From contig CAWGAJ010000001.1 in assembly GCA_963820545.1 (NCBI GenBank), positions 434,001 through 498,000 of the forward strand: a stretch of DNA of 64,000 nt, in the 5' to 3' direction. The translations under genes were made by a program, and so were the position numbers. The notes under the pieces were generated by a model, which was not told the origin of the DNA, made no database searches, and saw only the letters and a program-made list of their open reading frames with translations. This DNA comes from CAWGAJ01 sp963820545 (GTDB taxonomy: Bacteria > Planctomycetota > Planctomycetia > Pirellulales > Thermoguttaceae). Below are positions 20,601 to 28,552 of the stretch, one piece after another (within the stretch, counting starts at the first letter, position 1; each line of letters begins with the position of its first letter).

Positions 20601-23600
20601 GGGGCGAGGGATGAGGGGCGAGGGGTGAGGGAGGAGGAACATGGGAAACGTTTAGCCCGGGCACTTGTGCCCGGTGAAGCACGAAAGGGTGCCACGAGCA
20701 ATCGCTGGATCAAAGTCCGAGGCGCCAGGCAACACAACCTCAAGGGCATCGACGTCGATATAGCCCGCGATAAAATTACCGTCTGTTGCGGGCCCAGCGG
20801 CTCGGGCAAGAGTTCGCTGGCCATGGATACCATTTACGCCGAAGGCCAGCGCCGCTACGTGGAAAGCCTCAGCGCGTACGCCCGGCAGTTCGTGGCCCAG
20901 ATGCAAAAACCCAAGCTCGACCATATCGAGGGTCTTTCCCCGGCGATCGCCATCGAGCAGAAGCACAGTGGGCATACGCCGCGGAGCACAGTGGGTACGG
21001 TGACGGAAATCTATGACTACCTGCGCATTCTCGTTTCCCGATTGGGAGTGCCATATTGTCCCGGCTGCGACGTGCCCGTGGGCTCTCAGTCGGCCGATGA
21101 AATCATCGCCAAGATCATGGATCATCCCGCCGGCGCCAAGCTGTATATCATGGCGCCGTGGGAAGTTCAGGTAGGCGAGCAATACGAAACGGTTTGGGAT
21201 GATATGCGGGCGTCGGGCTATGTGCGGGTGCGGGTGGACGGACAGACTTATGAGCTCGATAATCCGCCCAGCATAGATCGCCGGCGCAAACACAACGTGG
21301 AGGTCATAATCGATCGCGTGAGTATCAGGCCCGAGGCCCGCTCGCGCATCGCCGGCAGCGTGGAAAATGCCTTGGCACTGGGCCAAGGCATGGTGCAAGT
21401 GGTCTATCCCCGCGATGATCTGCCCGAGACCGCCTGGCCCTCGGCGGTTCACAGCCAGCATTTTTCCTGCGAACGCTGCGGGCGGAGTTTCGAGCCGCTT
21501 GGGCCGCATAATTTTTCTTTCAACAGTCCGCTGGGATGGTGCCCGGCGTGCGAAGGCCTGGGCGTGCAGACCGGAACGAATCCCTCGCTGTTGCTCAGCG
21601 ATCCCAAATTGACCCTTGCCCAGGGTGCAGTGGCCTTGTGGCCCAAGGTGCAATCGCCGCTGTTTGGCCCGATGCTGGAGACCTTCACTCAAGCTACCGG
21701 CATTCCGGCCGATGTGCCCTTTGAGCAGCTCGGCGGCAAACATCGGCGCTTGATCCTGCAAGGCACCGGCGAACAGTGGTTCGATGTCAGGGATCAGAGG
21801 TCAGAGGTCAGAGGTCAGGAAACAGGGGAAGTGTTTAGCCGCGACCCGAAGGGGAGCGGGTGTACTCTATTGAAGTTCCAATACAAGGGACTTTATCCGG
21901 CGCTGGAGGAGGCCAGCCGCGTTTCGCCGGCCTTGCGCCGAAGTTGGAACACCTGGTCGACGAAGTAGAATGCAGCGTTTGCGGCGGGAGCCGGTTGCGC
22001 GACGATGCCGCGTCCGTGCGTCTGCGCGGCCGGACAATCGACGAGCTCTGCCGCATGCCCCTTGGCAGGCTTTGGAAGGATTTTAAGTCGTGGCAACTCG
22101 CCGAGAACGAGCGAGAAATCGCCGGCGAGCTTAATCGGGAGATCATCAACCGGCTGCAATTTTTAGTCGATGTGGGTCTTGATTATCTCACGCTTGCCCG
22201 GCCCGCACCCACGCTATCCGGCGGCGAGATGCAGCGCATCCGCCTGGCCGCGCAGGTGGGCAGCGGACTGTGCGGCGTACTGTACGTACTCGATGAGCCC
22301 ACGATCGGGCTGCATCCCCGCGATAACAAGCGCTTGCTCGATGCCCTGAAAAAACTTCGCGACCTGGGCAATACGCTCTTGGTGGTGGAACACGATCGCC
22401 AGGTGATCGCCAATGCCGATCAATTACTCGATTTCGGTCCCGGAGCAGGCCGGCAGGGCGGACAGATTGTCGCTTCGGGCACGGCCGAACAACTGGCCCG
22501 ACGTCGCGCCTCGGTCACCGGACCGTATCTCTCCGGCAAAAAGGCGATTCCCGTTCCCACTAACCGCCGCCTGCCGTCAGTCAGAGATCAGAGGTCTGAG
22601 GTCAGAGGTCAGGGCCGAAGGGCACGGGACGAGGGACGCAAGTTTAGCCGCGACCGGGCACCGACGGGCACCATCGGGCACCGCGGCGCAGCCGTGGTCG
22701 GCATGGTCAGTCGGTCGGGGAGCGCGTGGAACGGCGATTGGCTCGCAATCCTGGGTGCGCGGCACAATAATCTCAAGAATATCAACGTGCGTATTCCCCT
22801 GGGCGCGTTGACCGTGGTCACCGGAACCAGCGGCTCGGGCAAGAGTTCGCTCATCGAGGACGTGCTCTATCAATCGCTTGCCCGCACTCTGCACCGCGCA
22901 AAGACTTTTCCCGGCGCCCACGATGCCATCCGTGGCATCGAGCAGATCAACAAGGTGATCCGCGTGGACCAGCAGCCGCTGGGCCAGACGCCCACCTCGA
23001 ATCCGGCCACCTTCACCGGCGCATTCGATCTGATTCGTTCGCTCTATGCCCAATTACCCGAGGCGAAATTGCGCGGATACACGCCGCGGCGATTCAGTTT
23101 CAATGTGCCGGGCGGTCGCTGCGAAAAATGCGAGGGCAACCGCCAACTGCGCATCGAGATGCACTTTTTGCCTGACGTCTGGGTCGAGTGCGACACCTGT
23201 CAAGGACGCGGCTACAATCCCGAAACCCTGGCCGTGCTCTTTCACGGTCGGTCGATTGCCGACGTGCTCGACATGTCTTGCGGCGAAGCGGTGGAGTTGT
23301 TCAAAAACATCCCTAAAATCCGCCGTGTGCTCAGAACGCTCTGCGACGTGGGATTGGATTATCTCACGCTCGGCCAGCCCGCACCGACGCTCTCCGGCGG
23401 CGAGGCCCAACGCGTAAAACTGGCCGCCGAACTCGCCCGGCCCGACACCGGTAAAACTCTCTACATTCTCGATGAGCCGACCACTGGACTGCACTTTGAT
23501 GATCTGGCCAAATTGCTCGAGGTACTCAACCGGCTGGTCGATCTGGGCAATACCGTGGTGGTGATTGAGCACAATCTCGATGTAATAAAGACGGCCGATT

Positions 23601-24853
23601 GGGTGATCGACCTGGGCCCCGAGGCCGGAGAGGAGGGCGGCTACCTTGTCGCCGCTGGCACGCCCGAAGAGATCGTCGCCCACACCCAAAATCATAAAGC
23701 CGCGACCGTTGGTCGCGGAAAACGTTTAGCCCGGGCACTTGTGCCCGGCGTGGGTGGCACTGGCACACAGTCAATGTATCGTTCCTATACTGGCGAGGCC
23801 TTGGCCCCGGTGTTGGCCGCCGGACCGCTGGTGAAGCGTAAGCTATTCGATTTTGCCGCCGAAATAGTCCAACGTCCCGGCGATCGCGATATTACCGATG
23901 TCGGGCGCGACGCCAAAATGCCCTGGGAAATCGACGGCCTTCACTGGCATACGGTCGATCGCGTGGGCCGCACCGGCAATCCCTGCCGCTGGGACGGCCG
24001 CATTCTGGCCGACGTGGTCCGGCGCATTGAACAACAATCCGATCTGTTCAGCCAGATTGATTGGAACTCCCGCTCGGTGGTGGAAATCAGCGGCCGGAAA
24101 AAATCCGACGGCTGGTTCTTCCACGCCATCACTGGCGAAGAGTGGCTGCTGAAAATGAAATTCCGCACTACGCGCAACACCTTCAAACATGACGATCTGG
24201 TCAAACAACTCGAACTGAAACCGCTTAACGACATGCCCGAGTTGCCACTCTACGGCACCCAGCCGCGGGTAAAATGCAAAAACCTACGCGGGCCGTGGCA
24301 GGAGATCGAACTGCGTGTTTATAGTTACCAGGAGATCGACCGCCCGGAATTTTGGTCTTTCCTTGATCGGGCCGTGGCGGGCTTTGCACGCTTCGCCAAG
24401 CGCGCGGAGCAGCAATCCAACATCTTGCAGCCCTGGAAACAACTCGGGCGCAAGTGGCACTTCTCCCGCCGCGGTTTTCCCCTGGGCAAAAATATCCTCT
24501 GGCAGGAAAAAGTGCTGGAAAAGCTGCTTGATCTCCTCACCACAACCGCGCCGGAAGGCCAAATTGTTTGGGAACATAAACAAGTAGTGCCGGTTTATGT
24601 CTCCGCGCAAAAAGAACCCTGGGCGGCAGTGCAAACCAAAAAACTCGATGCAGTATATCTGCACCTTTTCGGGCCAAAAGGCCGTTTTACCCTGGGCCAG
24701 ATCACCGACCTAGGCCACGAACCGCAGGTGGAAGGCGAGCGCCCGGATTGCGACGTATTGCATCTGAAGTTCTGTAGCGTCCAAGATTTTGCCCGCGGCG
24801 ACCTGGCGGGCTTTTTGAAAGAACACCTCAAAGCAGTGCGAGGAGAGAAATAA
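17612..24853 (+). CDS. uvrA: Giant tandem UvrA (two UvrA units plus C-terminal extension), two frame breaks
   Basis: Damage-recognition ATPase of nucleotide excision repair, here about 2414 codons instead of about 940. Unit 1 (17612 to about 20600) and unit 2 (about 20700 to 23690) each have two ABC cassettes: Walker A GVSGSGKSS, GVSGSGKSS, GPSGSGKSS, GTSGSGKSS; signatures LAGGEMQRIRL, LSGGEAQRIKL, LSGGEMQRIRL, LSGGEAQRVKL; and Cys pairs for zinc. The first signature has Ala for Ser. A third part of about 350 aa follows (from 23780), not recognised. The frame breaks at 18143-18152 (IRAR, then VDGRVVRLGDD; GT lost) and at 21940 (LRR, then KLEHLVDEVEC; one A lost). Five repeat-derived in-frame inserts lie in linkers. 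Confidence 0.88.
18335..18463 (+). repeat. Repeat-derived in-frame insert 1 in uvrA
   Basis: Contains GAACGCGGAACGCA-type tandem units (18340-18366), a hairpin AAACCGC-AA-GCGGTTT preceded by GCT (18378-18396), and CATTCATCCTTCATCC units (18420-18452). It is translated as a Ser/His/Arg-rich linker just before a Cys-pair zinc region. Canonical UvrA has no such segment here. Confidence 0.75.
20601..20695 (+). repeat. Repeat-derived in-frame insert 2 in uvrA
   Basis: GAGGGATGAGGGGCGAGGGG-type purine repeats are followed by a TTTAGCC hairpin (20651-20674; CCGGGCAC-TT-GTGCCCGG). It forms the linker between UvrA unit 1 and unit 2. The hairpin core with its AAACG flank is identical to the copy in insert 5. 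Confidence 0.75.
21785..21860 (+). repeat. Repeat-derived in-frame insert 3 in uvrA
   Basis: Tandem (AGAGGTC)n heptamers (about 21795-21818), then a degenerate TTTAGCC hairpin element (21834-21856). It is translated as a charged linker (SEVRGQETGEVFSRDPKG) between WFDV and the LLKFQYKGLYPA segment. Confidence 0.75.
22577..22725 (+). repeat. Repeat-derived in-frame insert 4 in uvrA
   Basis: Tandem TCAGAGATCAGAGGTCTGAG-type units (from about 22579), then TTTAGCC (22642-22648) and GGGCACC repeats. It lies between the third and fourth ABC cassettes, just before the conserved LGARHNNLKNIN segment. Confidence 0.7.
23695..23775 (+). repeat. Repeat-derived in-frame insert 5 in uvrA
   Basis: CCGCGACC-GTT-GGTCGCGG hairpin (about 23701-23718), then a TTTAGCC hairpin (23725-23748). 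It separates the fourth ABC cassette from the C-terminal extension. Confidence 0.75.
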
Positions 24854-24908
24854 TATTGCAAATTGCAGCACAATTAAAATAACGATCATTGGTTGTAAAT
24901 TGGCAACA

Positions 24909-24985
24909 GCCGGCGGCTAACAGCCGCCGGAATTGCCCTGAGATTATCCTGGTTCCCACGCTCCGGCGGTCGTTGACCGCTGGCT
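24909..24985. repeat. Two GC-rich hairpins after uvrA
   Basis: CCGGCGGC-TAACA-GCCGCCGG at about 24910-24930, and a second element with CGGCGGTC-GTT-GACCGCTGG at about 24964. Neither has a T-run. They may slow or end uvrA transcription but look like family repeats. Confidence 0.5.
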
Positions 24986-25007
24986 AGCTCCCGGTGAGTA
25001 TTATCTC

Positions 25008-25667
25008 ATGTCAAATTCACTGATACCCGAGCGATTTCTCTTCCGTTTTTCCCTGCCGTGTTTGTATCGCGATTCGCTCTGGACCTCCGGCGGCGCGCAA
25101 TTGGAGGAGCGTTTTTGCCTGCCGAATTTAAGCGAGTTGGAAGGGCGGCCGACAATCGCCCAGGTGCGCGCGGCGTGGAACAACTCGGGTTTGGCGTTTT
25201 TGGTCCGTGTGCAAGGCAAGCAACAAACGCCCTGGTGCCGGGCGGCCAAGCCCGAGGATTCCGACGGTTTCCAAGTCTGGATCGACACGCGCGACGTCCA
25301 TAACGTGCACCGCGCCGGCCGGTTCTGTCATCGTTTTTTGTTTTTGCCCGCCGGGGCCGGCCCCAGACTCGACGAACCCGCGGCCCAGTGGCTAATGATC
25401 AATCGGGCCAAGGAACATCCCCGACCAATCACAGCCGAACAATTAAAGGTCCGTAGCAAAAAGCAAAAAGATGGTTATCTTTTAGAAGCATATATTCCCG
25501 GCGAGGCGCTCACCGGTTTCGATCCCCAGGAACACCCGCGGATCGGCTTTACATACGCGATAATTGACCGCGAGTTGGGCGAACAGACCCTCACCGTGGG
25601 CAGCCCCCTGCCGTACCAGGAAGATCCTAGCCTCTGGGCGACGCTGGAGTTAGTGCAGAATCAATAG
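25008..25667 (+). CDS. CBM9-like beta-sandwich protein
   Basis: A protein of 219 aa without signal peptide or membrane segment. The sequence pattern matches carbohydrate-binding-module-9-like proteins: an early RVAWN-type strand (IAQVRAAWNNSGLAFLVRVQGK), DGFQVWIDTRD with a conserved Trp/Asp, and a late YLLEAYIPGEALTGFDP segment. In other bacteria this fold is found in sugar-binding or c-type cytochrome-associated proteins. Here it stands alone downstream of uvrA. Ligand unknown; cytoplasmic location is implied by the lack of a signal peptide. Confidence 0.55.
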   Translation: MSNSLIPERFLFRFSLPCLYRDSLWTSGGAQLEERFCLPNLSELEGRPTIAQVRAAWNNSGLAFLVRVQGKQQTPWCRAAKPEDSDGFQVWIDTRDVHNVHRAGRFCHRFLFLPAGAGPRLDEPAAQWLMINRAKEHPRPITAEQLKVRSKKQKDGYLLEAYIPGEALTGFDPQEHPRIGFTYAIIDRELGEQTLTVGSPLPYQEDPSLWATLELVQNQ

Positions 25668-25669
25668 TG

Positions 25670-25704
25670 GGCAGTGGGCCGTGGACAGTGGGCAGTGAGT
25701 AGTG
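25670..25704. repeat. GTGGGCA-type heptamer repeat cluster
   Basis: Tandem, slightly diverged heptamers (GTGGGCAGTGGGCCGTGGAC and following) directly after the CBM9-like gene stop. Other clusters are at 28500-28552, 33548-33578, 34688-34720 and 34858-34900. Confidence 0.7.
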
Positions 25705-25712
25705 GAGAGATT

Positions 25713-25961
25713 TTATTCATCTGGGGGTTGAATGAGTGCTAAAGTCTGACCGGTTTGAAGAATTTCATCCTCGGCGACTAATTTTTTGAAAAGGATTCCC
25801 TGAATCGGAGCGGGCAGATCGACCGTGGCCGCTCCGCAAAGCACTTCCACAAGCGGTTCGCCTTCTGACACATAAGCGCCCTGCTTTACCAACCACAAAC
25901 TCAGCGTGATCGGTTGATCGTCAATGCCCAAATCTGGCAAAATCAATTCCCGCCACGGCAT
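25713..25961 (-). CDS. Stand-alone lipoyl-fold protein lacking the modified lysine
   Basis: A protein of 82 aa with the complete outline of a 2-oxoacid dehydrogenase lipoyl domain: PDLGIDDQPITLSLWLVKQGAYVSEGEPLVEV, a beta-turn, then ATVDLPAPIQGILFKKLVAEDEILQTGQTLALI. In a real lipoyl domain the turn reads ETDKA with the lipoylated lysine. Here it reads VLCGAA, so no lysine is available at the hairpin. A role as a lipoate carrier is therefore unlikely. It could be a structural relic or a protein-interaction module. It is followed on the same strand by no dehydrogenase genes. Confidence 0.65.
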   Translation of the reverse strand: MPWRELILPDLGIDDQPITLSLWLVKQGAYVSEGEPLVEVLCGAATVDLPAPIQGILFKKLVAEDEILQTGQTLALIQPPDE

Positions 25962-26000
25962 ATCTTCCTTGTTCTCCGCTATTTATTAAATATCCGTCGG

Positions 26001-26480
26001 TTACAAATACTTTTGATAGGCGGCCACGGCCAGCGTGTCGCAACGTTCGTTCTCCGGGTGGCCGGCATGGGCGCGCACATGGGTAAATTTTATCTGGTGC
26101 TGCTGTATAAGTTCGTCCAGGCGCCGCCAGAGATCTTCGTTTTTGATGGTTTTTTTCCGGCCTCTTTCACTCCGCCGCCAGCCGTAGGACTTCCATTTGG
26201 GCAGCCACTCGGTCAGGCCTTTTCCCACGTACACGCTGTCGGTGATCAATTCGACCGAGGTAGGACGCTTGATTGCTTCCAGGCCACGGATTACGGCGGT
26301 AAGTTCCATGCGGTTGTTGGTGGTTTCGCGCTCGGCGCCGGAGCGTTCCAATTCTTTTCCCGAGCTGGGATGCCGTAATATAAACGCCCAGCCGCCCGGC
26401 CCGGGATTGCCGCTGCACGCGCCATCGGCGAAAAGCTGGACTTCAGGAATCGTGCCGGTTTTGGTTTTTGTCGGAGTCAT
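26001..26480 (-). CDS. rnhA: Ribonuclease HI
   Basis: Cuts RNA in RNA-DNA hybrids. 159 aa, the usual size. The catalytic carboxylates are visible: Asp in LFADGACSGNPGPGGWA, Glu in NRMELTAVIRGLEA, Asp in LITDSVYV, and the final Asp in NERCDTLA. The basic handle region (GWRRSERGRKKTIKN) is present, as in the E. coli type. The ATG at 26480 begins MTPTKTKTG; a start nearer the EVQLFADG strand is possible. The upstream 110 bases are hairpin repeats. Confidence 0.93.
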   Translation of the reverse strand: MTPTKTKTGTIPEVQLFADGACSGNPGPGGWAFILRHPSSGKELERSGAERETTNNRMELTAVIRGLEAIKRPTSVELITDSVYVGKGLTEWLPKWKSYGWRRSERGRKKTIKNEDLWRRLDELIQQHQIKFTHVRAHAGHPENERCDTLAVAAYQKYL

Positions 26481-26482
26481 CG

Positions 26483-26585
26483 TTCATCAAGCCGCGACCG
26501 TTGGTCGCGTTCGTTTTAGTAGTTATTCTGCGACCGGTGGTGGCGATATTGTGGCAATCATTCCGCGGCCGGCGGTCGCGGCTTA
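26483..26585. repeat. Three GCGACCG-type hairpins
   Basis: Successive hairpin units (CGCGACC-GTT-GGTCGCG, a degenerate GCGACCGGTGGTGGCG, and CCGCGGCCGGCGGTCGCGG) lie between rnhA and the sensor kinase gene. They are related to the hairpin in uvrA insert 5. Confidence 0.6.
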
Positions 26586-26593
26586 ATGGGTTC

Positions 26594-28390
26594 TTACTCC
26601 GCCGTGTGGCGTTCGGCCCTGATGATTTCCAAGCGCGGTTTGGTAAATTCGGCAAAACCTTCGACCAGCGCGGCATCGGGCCGGGATTGTTCTGGCAAGG
26701 TCCACGGCAGGCGCACGGTAAAAATACTTCCTTTGCCCAGTTCGCTTTGCACGGAAATTTCCCCGCCTAACAGTTTGCACATTTCCTTGACGATGGAAAG
26801 GCCCAATCCGCTGCCGGAGTGTTCGCGGGTGATGGCCTCGCCCGTGGGCATGGCCGTGCGTCCTTGGCGAAATTTTTCAAAAATGGCCGGTTGATCTTCC
26901 TCGGCGATGCCCACGCCCGTGTCGCTGACCCTCAGCACCAGAAAATCCTTCTCGTCCCGCTCCACCGAAACAATGATCCAGCCGCCTTCGGGCGTGAACT
27001 TGATGGCGTTGGAGAGCAAGTTATTGAGGATCTGCTGCACGCGGGCCTGATCTTGGCGCATGGGCGGCAGATCGGGCTGAATATTGACTTGCAAATCGAT
27101 GTTCTTCTTTTCCGACAAGGGGCGGGCCATGTCGCACTCGGCGCCAACCACCTGGCTGATGCGGAATTCGCTGATTCGCATATCCATCTTACCGCTTTCA
27201 ATCTTGGCCAGGTCGAGGATGTCGTTAATCATATCCAACAGCGTGCGGCCCGAGTTCTGAATGTTCTGCACGTAACGCTTCTGTTTCTCATCCAGCGCGT
27301 CGATCGAGCCGAGTACTTCGCTGAAGCCCAGAATGCTATTCAAAGGCGTGCGCAATTCGTGGCTCATGGTGGCGAGGAAATCGCTTTTCAGCATGTTCAG
27401 TTCATAGAGCCGCATATTGACCTGGGCGAGTTCGTCGACTTTGACGTCGAGGTTGGCGTTGGCCTGGCGCAGTTCCTCTTGGATGGTGGTGAGGTGGCGC
27501 AACATGCGGTTGAAGGCCACGGCCAGTTCCTCGAATTCGTCACCGGTGTGGATCTCGGCGCGTTGCGAGATGTCGCCCCGGCTGATTGAATCGCTCACGT
27601 CCCGCAGATGCCTGAGCGGCTTGACGATCACGTAACGCACGATCAAGTACGAGGCGATCATCGCCAGCAGCACTGTAATGATTGCGGTGGCCAGCAAAAT
27701 TGCCCGATTTATGTTTAGTTCGTGTTCGGTGGGACCATTAGGAATAATCACTTTGACAATAGCCAGTAAATCGCCGGGCGCTTGAGCGGTAACGCCGCCC
27801 AGGGCCAATCCCGTGCCCGTCAGGTCGACCCCTGATCCGCCCAGCGGCGCCCGATGGCACACCAGCAAACAGGACTCTTCCGCCCTAACCGGCTCATAAT
27901 AAATATATTCCTCGTTGTTCTCGCTTAGCCGCTCTTCAAATTCCAGATTGCCGCTATCTGGCGAGGATTTGGGTCGATTCTTCTGAAATCGTTCCAGTAG
28001 CTTCCATTCGAAGTCGTCCCGCGGCGTGTAAGCGCGTTCGCTGCCGTTGGGACGGATAAATCGCCATTCGTACTTTTTTGTGCGGAGATCCTTGCTGATT
28101 TTTTGGATCAGGTCGAGATAACGTTTGCCGGGCAGATTCTCGATCCAGGGCGAGTTTTCGTCCTTTTTCTGCATGCTTTCGGTTTGTTCCCAGTGCCGGA
28201 TGAGCATCACCTGATCTACCAGCAGCCGGCCCATAATCCGATTTTGCCGGTAGACCAGGTCTTCAGTCTGATAGCCGTACCACCAGAAACTGGCGGTAAT
28301 CAAAAGCAGCAGGCACGCCCCGAACAGAAAGCGGCACTTCCGCTCCAGGCTGGTCTCGCCTAACATGCGTTTGATCGAACGATAAGACAT
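26594..28390 (-). CDS. Membrane sensor histidine kinase with a CxxxCH periplasmic domain
   Basis: 598 aa. TM1 (FLFGACLLLLITASFWWYGY) and TM2 (ILLATAIITVLLAMIASYLIV) bracket a periplasmic region of about 185 residues of DUF3365/Tll0287-like type. That region contains ESCLLVCHRAPLGGSG, a CxxxCH heme-type motif. HAMP, a coiled coil, and HisKA with H-box SHELRTPLNSILGFSEV follow. HATPase_c has the N box NNLLSNAIKF, the G1 box VSDTGVGIAE and the G2 box GSGLGLSIVKEM. No response regulator is adjacent. A role in sensing redox or a gas through heme is inferred from the motif only. Confidence 0.85.
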   Translation of the reverse strand: MSYRSIKRMLGETSLERKCRFLFGACLLLLITASFWWYGYQTEDLVYRQNRIMGRLLVDQVMLIRHWEQTESMQKKDENSPWIENLPGKRYLDLIQKISKDLRTKKYEWRFIRPNGSERAYTPRDDFEWKLLERFQKNRPKSSPDSGNLEFEERLSENNEEYIYYEPVRAEESCLLVCHRAPLGGSGVDLTGTGLALGGVTAQAPGDLLAIVKVIIPNGPTEHELNINRAILLATAIITVLLAMIASYLIVRYVIVKPLRHLRDVSDSISRGDISQRAEIHTGDEFEELAVAFNRMLRHLTTIQEELRQANANLDVKVDELAQVNMRLYELNMLKSDFLATMSHELRTPLNSILGFSEVLGSIDALDEKQKRYVQNIQNSGRTLLDMINDILDLAKIESGKMDMRISEFRISQVVGAECDMARPLSEKKNIDLQVNIQPDLPPMRQDQARVQQILNNLLSNAIKFTPEGGWIIVSVERDEKDFLVLRVSDTGVGIAEEDQPAIFEKFRQGRTAMPTGEAITREHSGSGLGLSIVKEMCKLLGGEISVQSELGKGSIFTVRLPWTLPEQSRPDAALVEGFAEFTKPRLEIIRAERHTAE

Positions 28391-28439
28391 GATTCCCGCA
28401 TTCTAGGGATATTTAGTTATTTTTGCCAGTGGAAAAGTC

Positions 28440-28552
28440 TAGGATATTACCGCTCGCCTCCGGCTCGCGGCTAAACAAATTCCCAATCCCCAATCCCTTA
28501 CCCCTGTCCCCTGTCCACTGTCCACTGCCCACTGCCCACCATCTACTATTTT
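28440..28552. repeat. TTTAGCC element and TGTCCAC/TGCCCAC heptamer cluster
   Basis: An inverted TTTAGCC element (GGCTAAA at 28469-28475, with CCTCCGG/CGGCTCGCGG) runs into CCCAATCC units and then a heptamer tract (CTGTCCACTGTCCACTGCCC and so on). It fills the gap between the kinase and priA. Confidence 0.65.
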
